From Ricinus communis (Eukaryota > Streptophyta > Magnoliopsida > Malpighiales > Euphorbiaceae), in the NCBI RefSeq assembly GCF_019578655.1, contig NC_063260.1, positions 25,816,888 through 25,880,887 of the forward strand: a DNA stretch of 64,000 nt, given 5' to 3'. Position numbers and translations under genes: made by a program. This document shows positions 24,201 to 36,780 of this stretch, piece by piece (the stretch's first letter is position 1; each line of letters starts with the position of its first letter). A model generated the notes under the pieces. It was not told where the DNA came from and did not search any database. It saw only the letters and a list, made by a program, of their open reading frames with translations.

Positions 24201-25546
24201 GCAGGAATCTTGCAGCAAGCGTGAAAGTTCTGCAAATTTTCTCAATCTCTCATTCGAGCAACCTAAAGGTACACTGGAACGCTTGGCACTTCCTCCACCC
24301 AAGGATTTAGAGGCTTTGCTTCTTGATGCAGCCAAGCCTGCTGTATCTTCAAGGAATGCTCCTGATCCACGCCCAGGAAAACAAGCATCTCGTCGACCTA
24401 GTTTGCCCCCTTTTCCTTGGTCACATACATTTGGTGGCAATTGTAGGACGAATTCTGATGCAAATAAGCTTTTAACAAGTAGGAGCACATGCCAAGGAAG
24501 ATGGGTGAAATTGGGGAACACTTTCAATTCACTTGGGATTGTCCCTAAATGTCTTATAGACTTGGAGTCATTGGCTTATGATGATACCCTAGTTCCTTCA
24601 AGTGGACCAAAGCTTGCTGTCCCAGGAAATAATATTGTTTCATCTACATTTGTTCCTCAGGGCAATTGGGGTTCATCAATATCAGATACTTCTCTGACCC
24701 TCCCTTCCTCCCTCGGCACAGATTTCATTAAGGGTGAGTTATTCTGGGGTCATCTTTTGAGAGTTGAGTTTAATTTGGATGTATCAAAATGTTTAAATAG
24801 CTTTAATGAAGTCATTTTTCTTGCAAATTCAGAATCTGGAAGTGACCTGAAGAATCATAGAAAAGGTATGATTTATAGTTAGTAACTTTATTTGCTTGTT
24901 ACCTAGACTTGGCAGCAATTTGTTGCTCTTACCCATGTTTGTGCAAGCAATCAAGATGTAGTGGTCTGTTGCTGGTTTTTTGTCCGAGTCAAGGAATTTA
25001 ACTGACTGGTATAAGCATTCTTACTCGTTTATATTTGTGACAGTTGGGCAATGTCCAAGATTGTTGGCGGCTGCTCAAACATTGTATGACATTGCCACTT
25101 CTACCTCGAGGTTAAACCAAGATGGAATGGTAAAGTGGCCAAAGAAACCCTCACAAAAGGTTATGAAAGCTCGCAAGTCAAAATCAGCTGAGAAACCTGA
25201 AGATATATTTGCACCCTCGACTTTAGTTATGGGGTCTGATCAGATGGAAAAAAATAGTGTCGACCATACACTGACATCAAAGAGACTTAAACTCTCAACA
25301 ATTGAGAACAAGAATTATCTCTCACATGTGAATGGTGTGCGAAAGGGGCCAATAAACTGGTCTACGCCCAAATCAAGTAGATCATCACCGAATAAATCAG
25401 TCAGAGACTCGACAGCCTGCATTGTTAAGCAATCATGTATGACTCCGCCGCCTGCTAAGGTTTTGCACAGAAGTTGCAATGGTCAACAGAAATTCCATAA
25501 ATTAATTCGAACGGATTGGAACCGGGAATGTGACAGGCAGGACTGA
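21215..25546 (+). CDS. Uncharacterised plant protein, 7 exons, 677 aa, probably nuclear
   Basis: Exons 21215-21359, 22126-22461, 23110-23265, 23605-23936, 24205-24733, 24833-24865 and 25044-25546 give 2034 nt in frame, ending in TGA. I do not recognise the family. The N-terminus is Ala/Glu-rich (1-48). Basic clusters that could be nuclear localisation signals are SKRPR (about 123-127), a Lys/Arg-rich run WPKKPSQKVMKARKSK (about 542-557) and SKRLKL further on. The stretch DITKLVDDLSLDDLLQGIYE in exon 4 looks like a folded helical motif. A Pro-rich block around 349-395 (LALPPPKDLEALLLDAAKP, then RRPSLPPFPW) and the following CQGRWVKLGN look like conserved motifs. The remainder is Ser-rich and probably disordered. 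There are no membrane segments or signal peptide. Exon 6 encodes only about 11 residues. Splice phases agree at all six junctions, so the gene model is firmer than the function. Confidence 0.85.
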
Positions 25547-25908
25547 TAAAACACCAGTCAATTGTTGTGATTTTACAGTGCCCGCCAAACTGGGTTGATG
25601 TACATAGTGGGGTTGTTGTAGTTGTAGGGCTACACTGTAGGTGGGTTGGAATTTGTTGCAGCTGTTCTTCTCGAGGGTTGAACAGTCAGAAATGTTGTAA
25701 CATTAAGTAGACATGTAGTTTACAGCAGAGAAATTCTTTGCCTTGTGTAGATCATTGGAAAGGTAATAGAAATTTCATTTCTTTCTTCACTGCTTAGATA
25801 GCTTAGATGGATGATTGCTCGGCCATTTTCTTCAATGAAGCTGAAGGGAGGGCCTTAGAAAGAGAAGAAAATGAAACTTAAGTTAGCAGGACCACATAAA
25901 GAACAAGT

Positions 25909-25981
25909 GGGGATGTAGCTCAGATGGTAGAGCGCTCGCTTAGCATGCGAGAGGTACGGGGATCGATACCCCGCATCTCCA
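25909..25981 (+). tRNA. trnA-AGC: tRNA-Ala (anticodon AGC)
   Basis: A 73-nt intronless cloverleaf. The acceptor stem GGGGATG pairs with CATCTCC and includes the G3-U70 wobble that identifies alanine tRNAs. The D-loop carries box A (TAGCTCAGATGGTAGAGCG), the anticodon loop is CTTAGCATG, and the T arm carries box B (GGGGATCGATACCCC). The discriminator base is A and CCA is not encoded. A TTTTG/TTTT stretch from about 25997 can serve as the Pol III terminator. It lies 363 bp beyond the stop codon of the 677-aa gene. Confidence 0.97.
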
Positions 25982-25994
25982 TGTTGAAAAATTT

Positions 25995-26507
25995 GGTTTT
26001 GTTTTACTATTTCAGTATAACTAGATGGAATGTGTTATTTTGCTTTTTCTTTTTTTTTTTTGGAAAAAAAGGAAAAGCATCAAGAGAAGAGAGGGCCTCA
26101 AACCTCAAATGTTGCAGCTTTGAAAAGTTGGACTGTTCTTTAATTTGCCCTTTTCCTTTTTGACCGTAAAAAAAAGAAGAGAACTCGGTCTTTGAAAAGA
26201 CAAAATCTGGGAATTTAGAACAACTGCTTTAACTGGTAACCCAACACTTCTTCCACTTCCTTGTTAATTTCGTTTCAATTTTATTTTTATTCTTTAAATA
26301 AAAAAGTTGAAATTGTGCAAAGCCAGAGAGAAGTAGTGCAGGGGCAAGATCAAGTCCTCCTCCATTTGCTTTTTTTTTTTTTTGGGTCCAATTTCCTTCC
26401 CTGTCACCAGAAGATACACAAACACAAACTATTCTAATCAAATCCAAAAACAAACCTAACAAACTAAAAATGAAAAAAAAGAGAAAAGCATAAAAACATG
26501 TATTAAT
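25995..26507. other. Short intergenic stretch, tRNA to LOR gene
   Basis: AT-rich with several homopolymer runs (T at 26049-26060 and 26370-26382). It probably contains the 3' UTR of the minus-strand LOR gene. No gene is visible. Confidence 0.6.
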
Positions 26508-27289
26508 CTATGAAAACATTTGATCCAACAATAAAACAAGAGCCATAGCAAATCCAGGATCAAACCCTGGCTGTACAACTAATAAGAAAACTTCAACCCC
26601 AAAAGAAACCCCAACTACCATTGCTTCTTTCCTCTTGATTTCTGCGACAACATTTCTTGATTCATCCATGATTTTACATGATCTCTGCCTATAAGAACCT
26701 TCAATAACATATGAGTAATTATTTCTTTTCTCTATGCAGCTACCTCTATAAACATGTGCAAGTACATTGTCATTTCCTCGTAGTATGCTGATATGTTTCT
26801 TCACACTCCAAATTGGCTTCTTTGTCAATTCAGTTGTTGTTGAACAATATCTACCTACTTCCCCTGCGCACACTTCCCAATTATCTCCCAATCCAAGCTT
26901 CTGCAAGAACTTCATCTATATTAGATTAAGCCGTACGTTTGATCTCTTAAATCATATACCCATTATATATACATATATATATATATATATCTGAAAAGAA
27001 GGTAAATAATTACCTTTCGTCGATGCACTGTAAGGACAGATTTTCCAGAACCATCCATGAGAATAAGTTCATGAGGACGAACCATATAACTATCCACACG
27101 ATAAGCTAAATCTCCATGTGAATTAATCACTGTAAATCCATTGCAGTTAATTATAAGTGACTTTCTCCACACCGTTAGCGATGTACACGTCCCACCATCA
27201 TCTGCAATCTTGGTCTCATTCTGTTGCTGATGATCTTCTTCATCGTGGACTGATCTTGACAAAGATTTCAAAAAAAAGAACTTCTTCAT
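26508..27289 (-). CDS. LURP-one-related (LOR) protein, 2 exons, 222 aa
   Basis: Complement of 26508-26900 and 27014-27289; 669 nt ending in TAG, intron 26901-27013 in phase 0. The length and order of motifs fit the LOR family, which folds like the Tubby C-terminal domain. The strand signature begins SLTVWRKSLIINCNGFTVIN (38-57), continues with GDLAYRVDSY (59-68), MDGSGKSVLTVHRRK (78-92) and WEVCAGE. The protein ends in the hydrophobic central helix LVVQPGFDPGFAMALVLLLD (199-218), the family hallmark. Arabidopsis LURP1 takes part in basal defence against an oomycete and one LOR member binds phosphoinositide; whether this paralogue does so is unknown. An (AT)n tract in the intron (about 26967-26991) is a likely polymorphic site. 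Confidence 0.93.
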
Positions 27290-27367
27290 AATAATAATAC
27301 CCTTTTTTTGTTTTTATCAGTATCTATCTCTCTCTCCTTTTCTTTTACAGCTTCTTAAAGAGACAGA

Positions 27368-27376
27368 TATTTATAG
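27368..27376 (-). promoter_or_regulatory. TATA box of the LOR gene
   Basis: CTATAAATA on the minus strand, about 80 bp upstream of the LOR ATG. The spacing suits a short 5' UTR, and a CT-rich leader in between is seen as GA-rich runs on the coding strand. Confidence 0.6.
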
Positions 27377-27839
27377 CTTATATATATAATGCTTGAATAA
27401 TGTGAAATGTCTTTGATTTTGGCTTGCTTGTTAGAAGGGAGACATGGGTGCGTGGCGCGTGAAACTATTGTTGCTGTTAACAGGAAAGTTTTGATTTTCT
27501 TACCATTTTAGACAATAGAAATCTTACCTAACTGACTTGAGTATATAATCTGCACATGCCTTTTGTTTGTAGAGTAATTAGTTGTATTTCGTTAATTTGT
27601 TTGTGTGATTAAGAAAAATAAATCAAGTTTTCTACAGAGTTTTTTGGTGGTCTATAGAAGTTTAGTATGACACGTGTATGCTTTTTAAATCTAAGATCAT
27701 CTTTGTTACGGGGTGGAAGAGTTTATAATTTTCCGTTGTTTGGTAAAAATAAAAGAGAAAAAGGGAGGGGCAAATTTACATTTTTATATTTCATCGTTAT
27801 TTTCAATTATTAAATTATATATTATTTAATCAATTATTA

Positions 27840-29140
27840 TGTGTGCAATTAATGTGTCTAAATAAGTATTTGCAAGTGTACGAATCGAATGGTAATTCGG
27901 GTAAGCTCACCACGAGGTCGATCTTACAAAGAATTGTAGAGCATATGTTATGAAGACCAACTATCACACAAATTACTGAAAGTAAATATAAACACTCTAA
28001 GCCGATGTTTTGAGAATAATCTTAGTTTAATAAAAGAAATTAAATAACCAGAAAGTAAATATCCAACTAGAATGATTAATATGAACTATATGATAAAATA
28101 ACATTTAGTATAGCTTTTACTTAGTAATTTTCTTAATTCCCTTAATTCCCTTAAGCCTTAATTTAACAAATGAGATGGTGATGTGCATTTTCCCCAAGTC
28201 ACTGAAGCTAATGATGCAACTTAGGTTTCTTATACCAACATAGATTAAAGTAAAGATGATGTCTCTAATATTTTTAACTTAAAGATTTTTATAACACATA
28301 TTATTACTAAATTGATATGATGGTCCATCAATAATAATAGATGAAACTAATGAACATATGAAGGAAAAGAAATCTTTCATTAAACTCAAAATATATAAGG
28401 TTCATACATAAGTAAAAATCCAAACTAAACACTTATTGGACTTAGCCTAATATACTTAATCCAATGATCATTGTAATTAAATAGAAAGACTTAAGATTCA
28501 TAAAACAGAAAATTAAAACTCCCTAAAAGTTCAAAGGCTTTTCAAGGAAGGAAGAAGATTGGTCATTTTCTCCACGTATTCGAAAAGCTTCTCTGGTTTT
28601 TCAAAGAATGATGCAACACAAGCTAGCAAGATGTCAAAAATGATGAACTCCAGAATTTTCTGCAGAGAATAATGGAACCCTTCTTCCTAGAGACCCAGTA
28701 GCCAAAGAACTCCCTATTCTAATTCACCTCTACTTCTTGTAGAGATTCCCTTCTCTAAAGTTATTTTCTCCACACACAACTCCTATAGTCTATCCCTTAT
28801 TGTCCTAAACAAACTAAACAACTCAAATGATAATTATCCATTAATTATATAATAATTACTTAAACTTCCATTTTTGGGCCTTAATGAATTAAGCTAGGCC
28901 CAAACTATTAATAGCCCACGTGTCTGATACTTGAGCCTTTAATAGCTGCAGTCCAATTACGCCCATTAGTGCGTTTTAAGCTCAAATTCTCATTTTTTGT
29001 ATTATTTCCTGAATGTAGACAAGAAAAACTAAAGTGAGGTAAAACACATCTTTATACCATATTATATATAGAAACAAATCATTAACGCTCTAAAATACCC
29101 TTAATTATCTATATACAATTTCAATTGATCAACAATAAAC
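27840..29140. repeat. Probable degenerate dispersed repeat (non-autonomous element)
   Basis: The sequence from GCAAGTGTACGAATCG near 27870, through GGTAAGCTCACCACGAGGTCGATCTTAC, to the text on AGCCCACGTGTCTG near 28914 is more balanced than its surroundings. In my reading it resembles a high-copy non-coding plant repeat in which a similar 'AAGTGTACGAATCG...CCACGAGG' motif recurs. No coding remnant, LTR pair or TIR was identified, so class and borders are uncertain. Confidence 0.35.
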
Positions 29141-29284
29141 CTGTAATTATTATAAATCTCTTAATTATATAATAGTTACTCTAATTTTATTCTCGTTTCT
29201 TCAATCCATTACCAAATATTACTTATTTGAAAGTTAATTACGCTAGTAATTTCTCTAATGTAAGAGAAAAAATAATATAATCAC

Positions 29285-29690
29285 AGCCTAATAGCTTAAG
29301 AAATTTAATTTTTTTGTAAGAATTTGCTATTTTAACCAATTTCTTAAAAATTGTCAATTTAGCTATAATTTGACCAATTGAGTATAATTTTAACCAAATT
29401 GAATTATTAGTCAAAATTAAGCAATGTAAATATGCCATTTAGGAGATGGGAATTCAAAATTATACAATATGTATAAATAATATGGCATTAAAACCCATCA
29501 ATTTAGATTTTTAATTTTCTAATCGGTGATAATGTCATTATTCACCTTGCTCAATTTTAAAAAACAACTCAATTGAGCTAAAATTGCACTCAATTGGCTA
29601 AATTATAGTTAAATTGATAATTTTAAAAAAAATTGTCAAAACAACAAATATTTATAAAGATTTAAATTTTTTAGACTATTAGACCTATAA
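29285..29690. mobile_element. Fold-back / MITE-like element with long imperfect inverted arms
   Basis: The left arm (about 29285-29435) reads outward-in CCTAATAG, then TTTAATT.TTT, TTTGCTATTTTAAC, AATTGTCAATTTAGCTATAA, TTTGACCAATTGAGT and AATTAAGCAATG. The reverse complement of the right arm (about 29540-29690) reads TCTAATAG, TTTAAATCTTT, TTTGTTGTTTTGAC, AATTATCAATTTAACTATAA, TTTAGCCAATTGAGT and AATTGAGCAAGG in the same order. The arms are about 150 bp with a ~100-bp loop and no coding capacity. Target-site duplications were not clear. Confidence 0.7.
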
Positions 29691-32600
29691 CAAATTAGTA
29701 GAAGGAGAGCAGCACATTTGGAATAGAAGGGAATGGATTGATCTCCAATTGTCTTGTTAATTAATGAAGATCTCAAGTATTAATTAGCGTACATGTGATG
29801 TCCTACACTCCAATTGGTAATATTCAAATTAAAAGCATTTCAATGAAGATTTCAAGTATTAATTATAACTGGATTCTTCCAAAATAAAAATTAAATTAAT
29901 TAAGTACTCACAATCACGGCCAAAACCAAGAAGTAAAACTGAGCCCATAGGTATTCAGAAGAGAATAAAAGATTTAAGTTTAAAACATATTAACTGTGAT
30001 AGCAATTATGCGCATGCATGGAAACTGGCTGGCAGATAAACTTTTGTATACTACGTACCCAATTGTAACTTATGGGGATCACTTCAATTTCAATGTTCTT
30101 CCTTTTTGAAAAAAAGAATAATATAATTCTCAAGAGTCACTTTTTTAAAGGTAGTAGAATGTGATATTAAATGTACTTTGGTTACATTTTAATTAGAAAA
30201 GTTATTTAAATCCGAATGACTTGTATGATAAAAGAATATAGATTTTGATTTAAAATTGTTAAATAAAACATTGGTTATAGAAAGATAATTGTTTCATGGT
30301 GATAGGTGCGGCAAAGAGAAAGAGTGTCTTGGCTCAGATTTCACAGACAAGAGTTTGTCAATGTTAGACATGCACGTAGGGCCTAAATGTAATCAATTAA
30401 TTACGACCAACAATGTTCTCTTTGAACACGTCTTTCCTCTAATGGATAAGGAGGACAATTAGGAGCAGATTGCATTGCACAAACTTACTTTTGTCCTGCT
30501 TAATGCTTATAATGCTACCATATCTTTCTCATTCACTCACTAAGACTCGAACAGTTTTTGAGTTATATTTTCTCTTTCGTTTAAGGGTTCTTTTCTTATT
30601 ATGGACAAGATTGTGAAGCTATGAGATTAAGACCCAAATTTTATTTTATAATATTTAGTGACTTTAGGAAACCAAAAAAAAAAAAAAGAAAAATATGTGC
30701 TTCTAGCCATATAGTGCAATAACCAAAAGTCTCAGGGGCATAAATTCAACAATATATATATATATATCCACCCAAACAAGAAGGTCCCGACTGATTTGTT
30801 TGTGGCCCCCCTCTGCTTGCCTCATTGATCAAATTCTACATGCATCTTTGACAATAATTGAGTATGTGTACCCTAATTAATGGTTATTCATAAGATTAGT
30901 CAATTCAAATGTGATTTTGTTGCTCCGCATAAGCAGCCGACCATCACACTTATCGAACTATTTTCCTACATCTTCTTCCATTCTCACTTTCCTCATTTTG
31001 ATCTTTCTGGTGTTGGGTTACTTTCAATTGATATGACTGCTTCATCTTTTGAACTGATAAACCATTTGCTCCCCTCAGTGGGTTGTAGAACTGACAAAAA
31101 TGTCTGAATATGCATATCCTATCTTGTTTTTACACGACTACTTAAAAGAGGTCCTATGTTTAGCCACTTTAGACCTAAATCTTTTGGTCACCACTCTATA
31201 CTGTTCTGCAATTCAAGTCCAAGTTTTCATATAATGGTCCTCGTAGTGAACTTTTGATTGGAGACCATAGTTAGAAATCTAATAGGACTTAAAAAGTTAC
31301 AGTGTGGGAGTACTTCTATATGAAAATACCTAGTCTATATTATGTATTCTTTTAATTTGTATATTAAACGTATAAAGAATTCAACAATAAACATAATAAA
31401 CATAGATGACAGGTACCTAATTAAATTGATCAAAATCATTTAAAAACATGATTCAAGTCTATTGATCTATTAGGATATATCAACTAATTTAATACCTATT
31501 ATAATAATAAATGATTCATCTTATTATGAATTTATTTTAGCACGTAGAAGTAGAGAATTTGTCGCTATCTGGACTGTGCTATCAAATGTTATAAAAAAAT
31601 TAAAATATAAAACCAGTCATTTTAAGTCTGCTGATTATAATGAGATTTTTCTTATTTATATTAATACCTATTAATATAAAGATATTTTCACTTTAATCAT
31701 ATTAGTAGTAGTAATTGCGTCCGATTATTTAAAAGAAAATAGATAAATAGGGTTGGATTTTTATCAGAAATTAGTATTAAAAATAGATTTAACCTGTTTA
31801 TTAATTTAATAATAAAGTTTCCATCAGTACTGTTTATGACAAGTTTTCAAAGAACCACCCAGAATATGATCTTCCTTTAGTTAATAAAAAAATTGGCAAG
31901 GTACAAGTATTTTTAATCAAAAGAAAAAATAAAGAAGAGAAACATTACATGCAGCTTGGATTTGTGTCCATGGTTGGTTCATTAGGGATTCATAGGTACT
32001 AATAAGACACGTGGCCATTTCCAGAACGTATCGAGTATGGTGGGTCCATTATTTGATATGATTCCCTGCCAAATTAAGTAAAAAAGAAAAAAAGGATATC
32101 AATACATTGAAGTTAGGACTTAGGACAAGGTGTCAAACCACGTGCACATTTGTTGGTTGACGTGTCGGTTTGGTTTGATAGCGATTACTATAATCTGTTT
32201 TGCAGTGGTGAAAAATTAAATAGCCATGCAAGAGTGGAATATATTATAGTATTGTTTTTTAAGGTTGCAACTTGCAATTGATGTGTTTGTGTTCTTTATT
32301 CTTCTGAGGAGTTTAATAAGACCAAATTAGGAGAAGCTTCCTTTGTTGGGCCTCATCAGTTGGAAGCTAACTTATAAACTACAATACTAATCGCTTGATG
32401 AAATTTTTTATATAGCAGTAATCATTTACAACAATAAAATTATAAATTTTATCAAACATGTTATAATTCTAATATAATCAATGTTTTATTTTTGACTGAT
32501 TAAGGATTAAATTAATTTTTAATATATAGTCATTAAATTTGTTTAGACTCACTTAAGCTGACTGGAAAATTAGCGGCAACTCCTCCAATTTTTATTCCCT

Positions 32601-34485
32601 GTTAGAATTAGCAAAAGAGAATTATGTGTTAACCGATGGAATTTAAATTGCGGTGGCACATCTTAGATTAGGAATTCCAGGTTTCTAGTTGTTTTCAATC
32701 TTGAAATCATAATTAGAATTATATAAGGTCAGAGTAGTTTAATCCAGCATTTACCTTTTCCAAGTAAAGCTTAGTATCCAGTTAAAATGCTTCATTTCCA
32801 AAAATATTATGTCATTATCATATATCAGGAATTGTTTGGTAGAAACAACTGTCTGCAAATTAATATTTCCAAGATGTGATCATTGAGTTAGGCCCGTCTG
32901 CCCATTCATGACTAAGTAGCCAGGGCCCTTAAATTTAATAATCTTGGGTCTGTCGAGACTTAGCATGAGTACTAACTCTTCAGTTGACTTGGGCCCTTAG
33001 CCTAATTCTTGATTTTGAGTCATTTCCTGAGTCCTTCTCTCTCGAATTTTTAATAAAAGGAAGGACTCTACCCAATTTATCATACAATATAACCATTGTC
33101 ATGAGCATATATGCATGTGTTCCATATTTGTACTTCTTGTTTTAGACTAAGCTCCTGAATAATTTAGAATTCCTTAGTTTTATTTTATCAGGCTTTTAAA
33201 TTTTTACTTTATTTTATTAAATTCTTGTATTTTCAATTTTATTGAATTAAAGACTATATATATATATTGAGATATTAATTTATTTATTGAATTCCTGTAA
33301 TTTTTATTTTTACTTTTTATTCAAAACATTGAATAATTAATAAAAATAAAAGTAAAAGTACACGAGCTTAATGAAAAAAATAAAAAATAAAAAATTTAAT
33401 AAAATAAACTTGATAAATTTAAGAGTTTAATAATATATTTTGTCTTCTAGTTAATTTTCAGAATAAATAAAATACTTTATTCATGAGAATTAATAAATAT
33501 AATTTGATATAAAAATTAAATATAAAAAATGCATTATTTTCCATTGCTATTTCAATAATTATCAATTATGGTGATGAACAATAAAATATAATTTTGTATG
33601 AAGTATGGTTCACTTGATAACATTAAATTATAATTCAATTTTATAAATATTTTTTAACAAATTTAATTGTTTAAATGCTCTATTTAGTTTGTTTATTTTT
33701 TCACCATTAATGATGCTTCCGCAAGAGAAAACTTCAACACCCATAAAAGTGAAAAGAGAAAGTTTCTTTCAAAATCCAATACAATATCCAATAAAATTAA
33801 TCTCTTCCTTAATTACGAAGTAATATAATTAATGTTTTTAATTTATAAAATTTAAGAATGTCTCGAGTTATAGTCTCTCCATCCATAACTTAAATCTATA
33901 TATATAAAAAACTTATTGACAACAAAAGAAATTTTTATAAATAGAAACATTATGGCAACAAATTTATTTCTAATTACTTCAATTTTCTCCTTCATGCAGT
34001 ATCTCATTTTGAAGCTCAAACTGAAGTTTATTATTATATTACTTCAAAGACTTTTTTTTTTGGTTTAAGAAAAAAGGTTATGGAGAAATTAAATTTAAGT
34101 TTTTATATTTGGAGACAAACAATTAATCGGTAGAGTATTAATTTATTGACAAATTGATATCTGCTATCGGTGGAACTTTCTTTATTCCTTATGAATATGA
34201 AGCCACAAATAATGTCTGCTATGAGCACAATATCAGGCTAATGAGAACCCACATGTCCAAGTCTCAAGCAATTTGGATGTCATTTTCCTAATCCTATCAA
34301 TTTCACTACAGAAAACAAAGTTAAAAGTGAGTCAAATTAGCCATACTTCCGCTCTAACTAAATCCAAACTGCATTCCCATTTATTTTATAAAACTGTTTC
34401 AAGCCAAACTTTGATGTCTTTCATAAAAGACCAAATAAAATGATAAAATATTTAAAACTCGTCCAATTCTAAAATAGTCTTGCGA

Positions 34486-34507
34486 ATATATATATATATA
34501 TATATAT
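34486..34507. repeat. (AT)n microsatellite
   Basis: A pure AT dinucleotide run in the gene-poor tract. Confidence 0.85.
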
Positions 34508-36535
34508 TTACATTAGATAACATTATATTTATTAATCCATTAAGTGAGTGGAATTTACATTTATATCAATCTTTTTTTTTTTTTATGAACCATTTATTTC
34601 TCTCTCCATTATTATTGAAACTAACATAATATCTATACACATAAATCTTTTTATCTAGAAGGTACGAGTTCAAATTATGTAAAGAAATGTTAAAAAAGTA
34701 GCTAGAGATACCATAAAATAAGAACACTTTAGAAAAAGCATGAACGTGCAATGGAAATGGCCACCCGGAGAATGATAGTTTATATTGTTTATCTATATAA
34801 AGGTGAAAAAAGCAGCACCATCATTTCATAAAATTCGGAATGGGTTTCATTATTTTATGCATATTTCGGTGTCCAAAATTAATTATATATTCCATTTCAC
34901 AACATACACTTTGTTTGTGGTTTGACATTGTTATAAATTAAAGAGGCTGTTGAAGTATTCACGAGTTGTTTCATAAAATAAAAAGTCTTTTCTTCTTCTT
35001 TTTCTTTTTTAATAAAGAATAAATAGAGGACTTGAGAGAAAGAAAACATTTACACTTCGGTTCTAAATCATAATACCTAACTTTTAATAATGTATTAAAC
35101 CCTTATAATTATACTATTGGGAGAAAGCAAGGGATTATTTAGCTGTAGAAAATATTTTTCATATATATTATTCTTTTCTTCTTCATGGTATTTTTTATTG
35201 ATTAGAAATGAATTCATTGATGCACATTTTTTTATTCATTTATTTATTACAGGTGTGTTACACGTAATAGTAAAAATCTTTTATTACTCATCATAAAAAT
35301 AACAAACCATTGACATTTGATTAATGGTAAATGAAAATACTAGAATTTAGGATTTTTTTTTAAATTTAATAAATAAAAATACCAATTAGACCACTTCGTT
35401 ATTAATAACTATATTATTCTAAAATGAAAATAGAAGTAAAACGAATTTACTATGTTATAAGTATTTTATTTGGATTTAAATTAATTTAATTAAAATGAAT
35501 GAGTACTAATAAAACTAGACTTAGTTTTAATCAATGCCGAAAATAACTAAAACTAATTAGATTTCAATCTTTATAAATTATTTCCATCTTTTTTCTTTTG
35601 AAGTGTTTTGTTATACTAAAACACCATTACATCTGTTGATAATTTAAAAAAGAGAATTGAAGTCATTCTAAGTTATTGTCAGTATAATAGGTTATACCTA
35701 TATAATATTGACCATCAAATTCATAATTAATGATTTATCAAGAAGTAATTATTTATTTTTTGAAATATAAACTCAATTTTCCAAGAAAATCTCAGCCGTT
35801 GAAGTTAATCCAAGTCAACACATTGTCATGGTTATTTACTGTTGTTGTGTTACGTTGCAGCCATTGTCACATTCAGCTTTGTCATATATCAATTCTAAAA
35901 TCTGCTAATCAAATTAATTATTATTGGATCAATGGAGTCTTTGGTGCTATTTAAAGGAAGCTACTAATTAAATTAAGTTAAAAAAGCATCATATTAGGAG
36001 ACAGCAAATTTGGTCAATACATTAATAATTGTTATACAGCTTCCAATTACTGAAAGCCAACATTCGTACAATCCACCACCAAAACAGGAAACAACCTTTT
36101 CTATAATCATGTTTAAAGCCACAATCAAGACCTAGTCGGCTCCCCCTACACTAGTTTATTATTATTACAGTAACATTGCATTACAAAGGTTTCACATTAA
36201 TGGATTGAAAAATTTAAATTTGAAACTCCTAATTTCATATGCAGTATGCATAAGTGTGAAAAGATCAATCATGTTGAATTCCATCTAATAAACTTTTGGG
36301 TCTCGTCTGGAATTGGATTTTTAAAATTTATATAAAATCAAGAGATTATAAAAAAGTTTAAGATTTTATAAATTCTTAGTTTCATGAATTTATTTATAAT
36401 CTTTAGTTGGTATGCACATCAAATTAATAGATTTTAAACTTATTAAAATAACTTAATTTCTTATTTATTAAAACGGGAGATTTGACAAAAATTCATTTTT
36501 TTTTAGATGAAATCTTTTCATTTTGAAGTTTTTTA

Positions 36536-36780
36536 GACAGAGAAGAGATTTTGTCGGTGTTAGAACAAAGCCTAATAGGCTAATCACTCGGCTATTCACA
36601 ATACTTGAGTTCATACTCCAACTGATCCAATAATTATAGACGTATTGGGTCTGTGCGCATAAGCTAAAAATTAATCCCTAAATACTAATGGTATTTAGTT
36701 TAAACTATTATAAACTCGTTAAATACAATCACTTTTCGATATGGGACAATCTTTCTAATCAGGGAAAAACAAAAAAGAAG
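36536..36780. repeat. Possible dispersed repeat fragment
   Basis: The phrase TTTTCGATATGGGACAATC, with CTCGGCTATTCACAATACTTGAG upstream, resembles a sequence type I have seen repeatedly in plant intergenic DNA (CGATGTGGGAC-like). No structural ends are visible, so the class is unknown. Confidence 0.25.
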
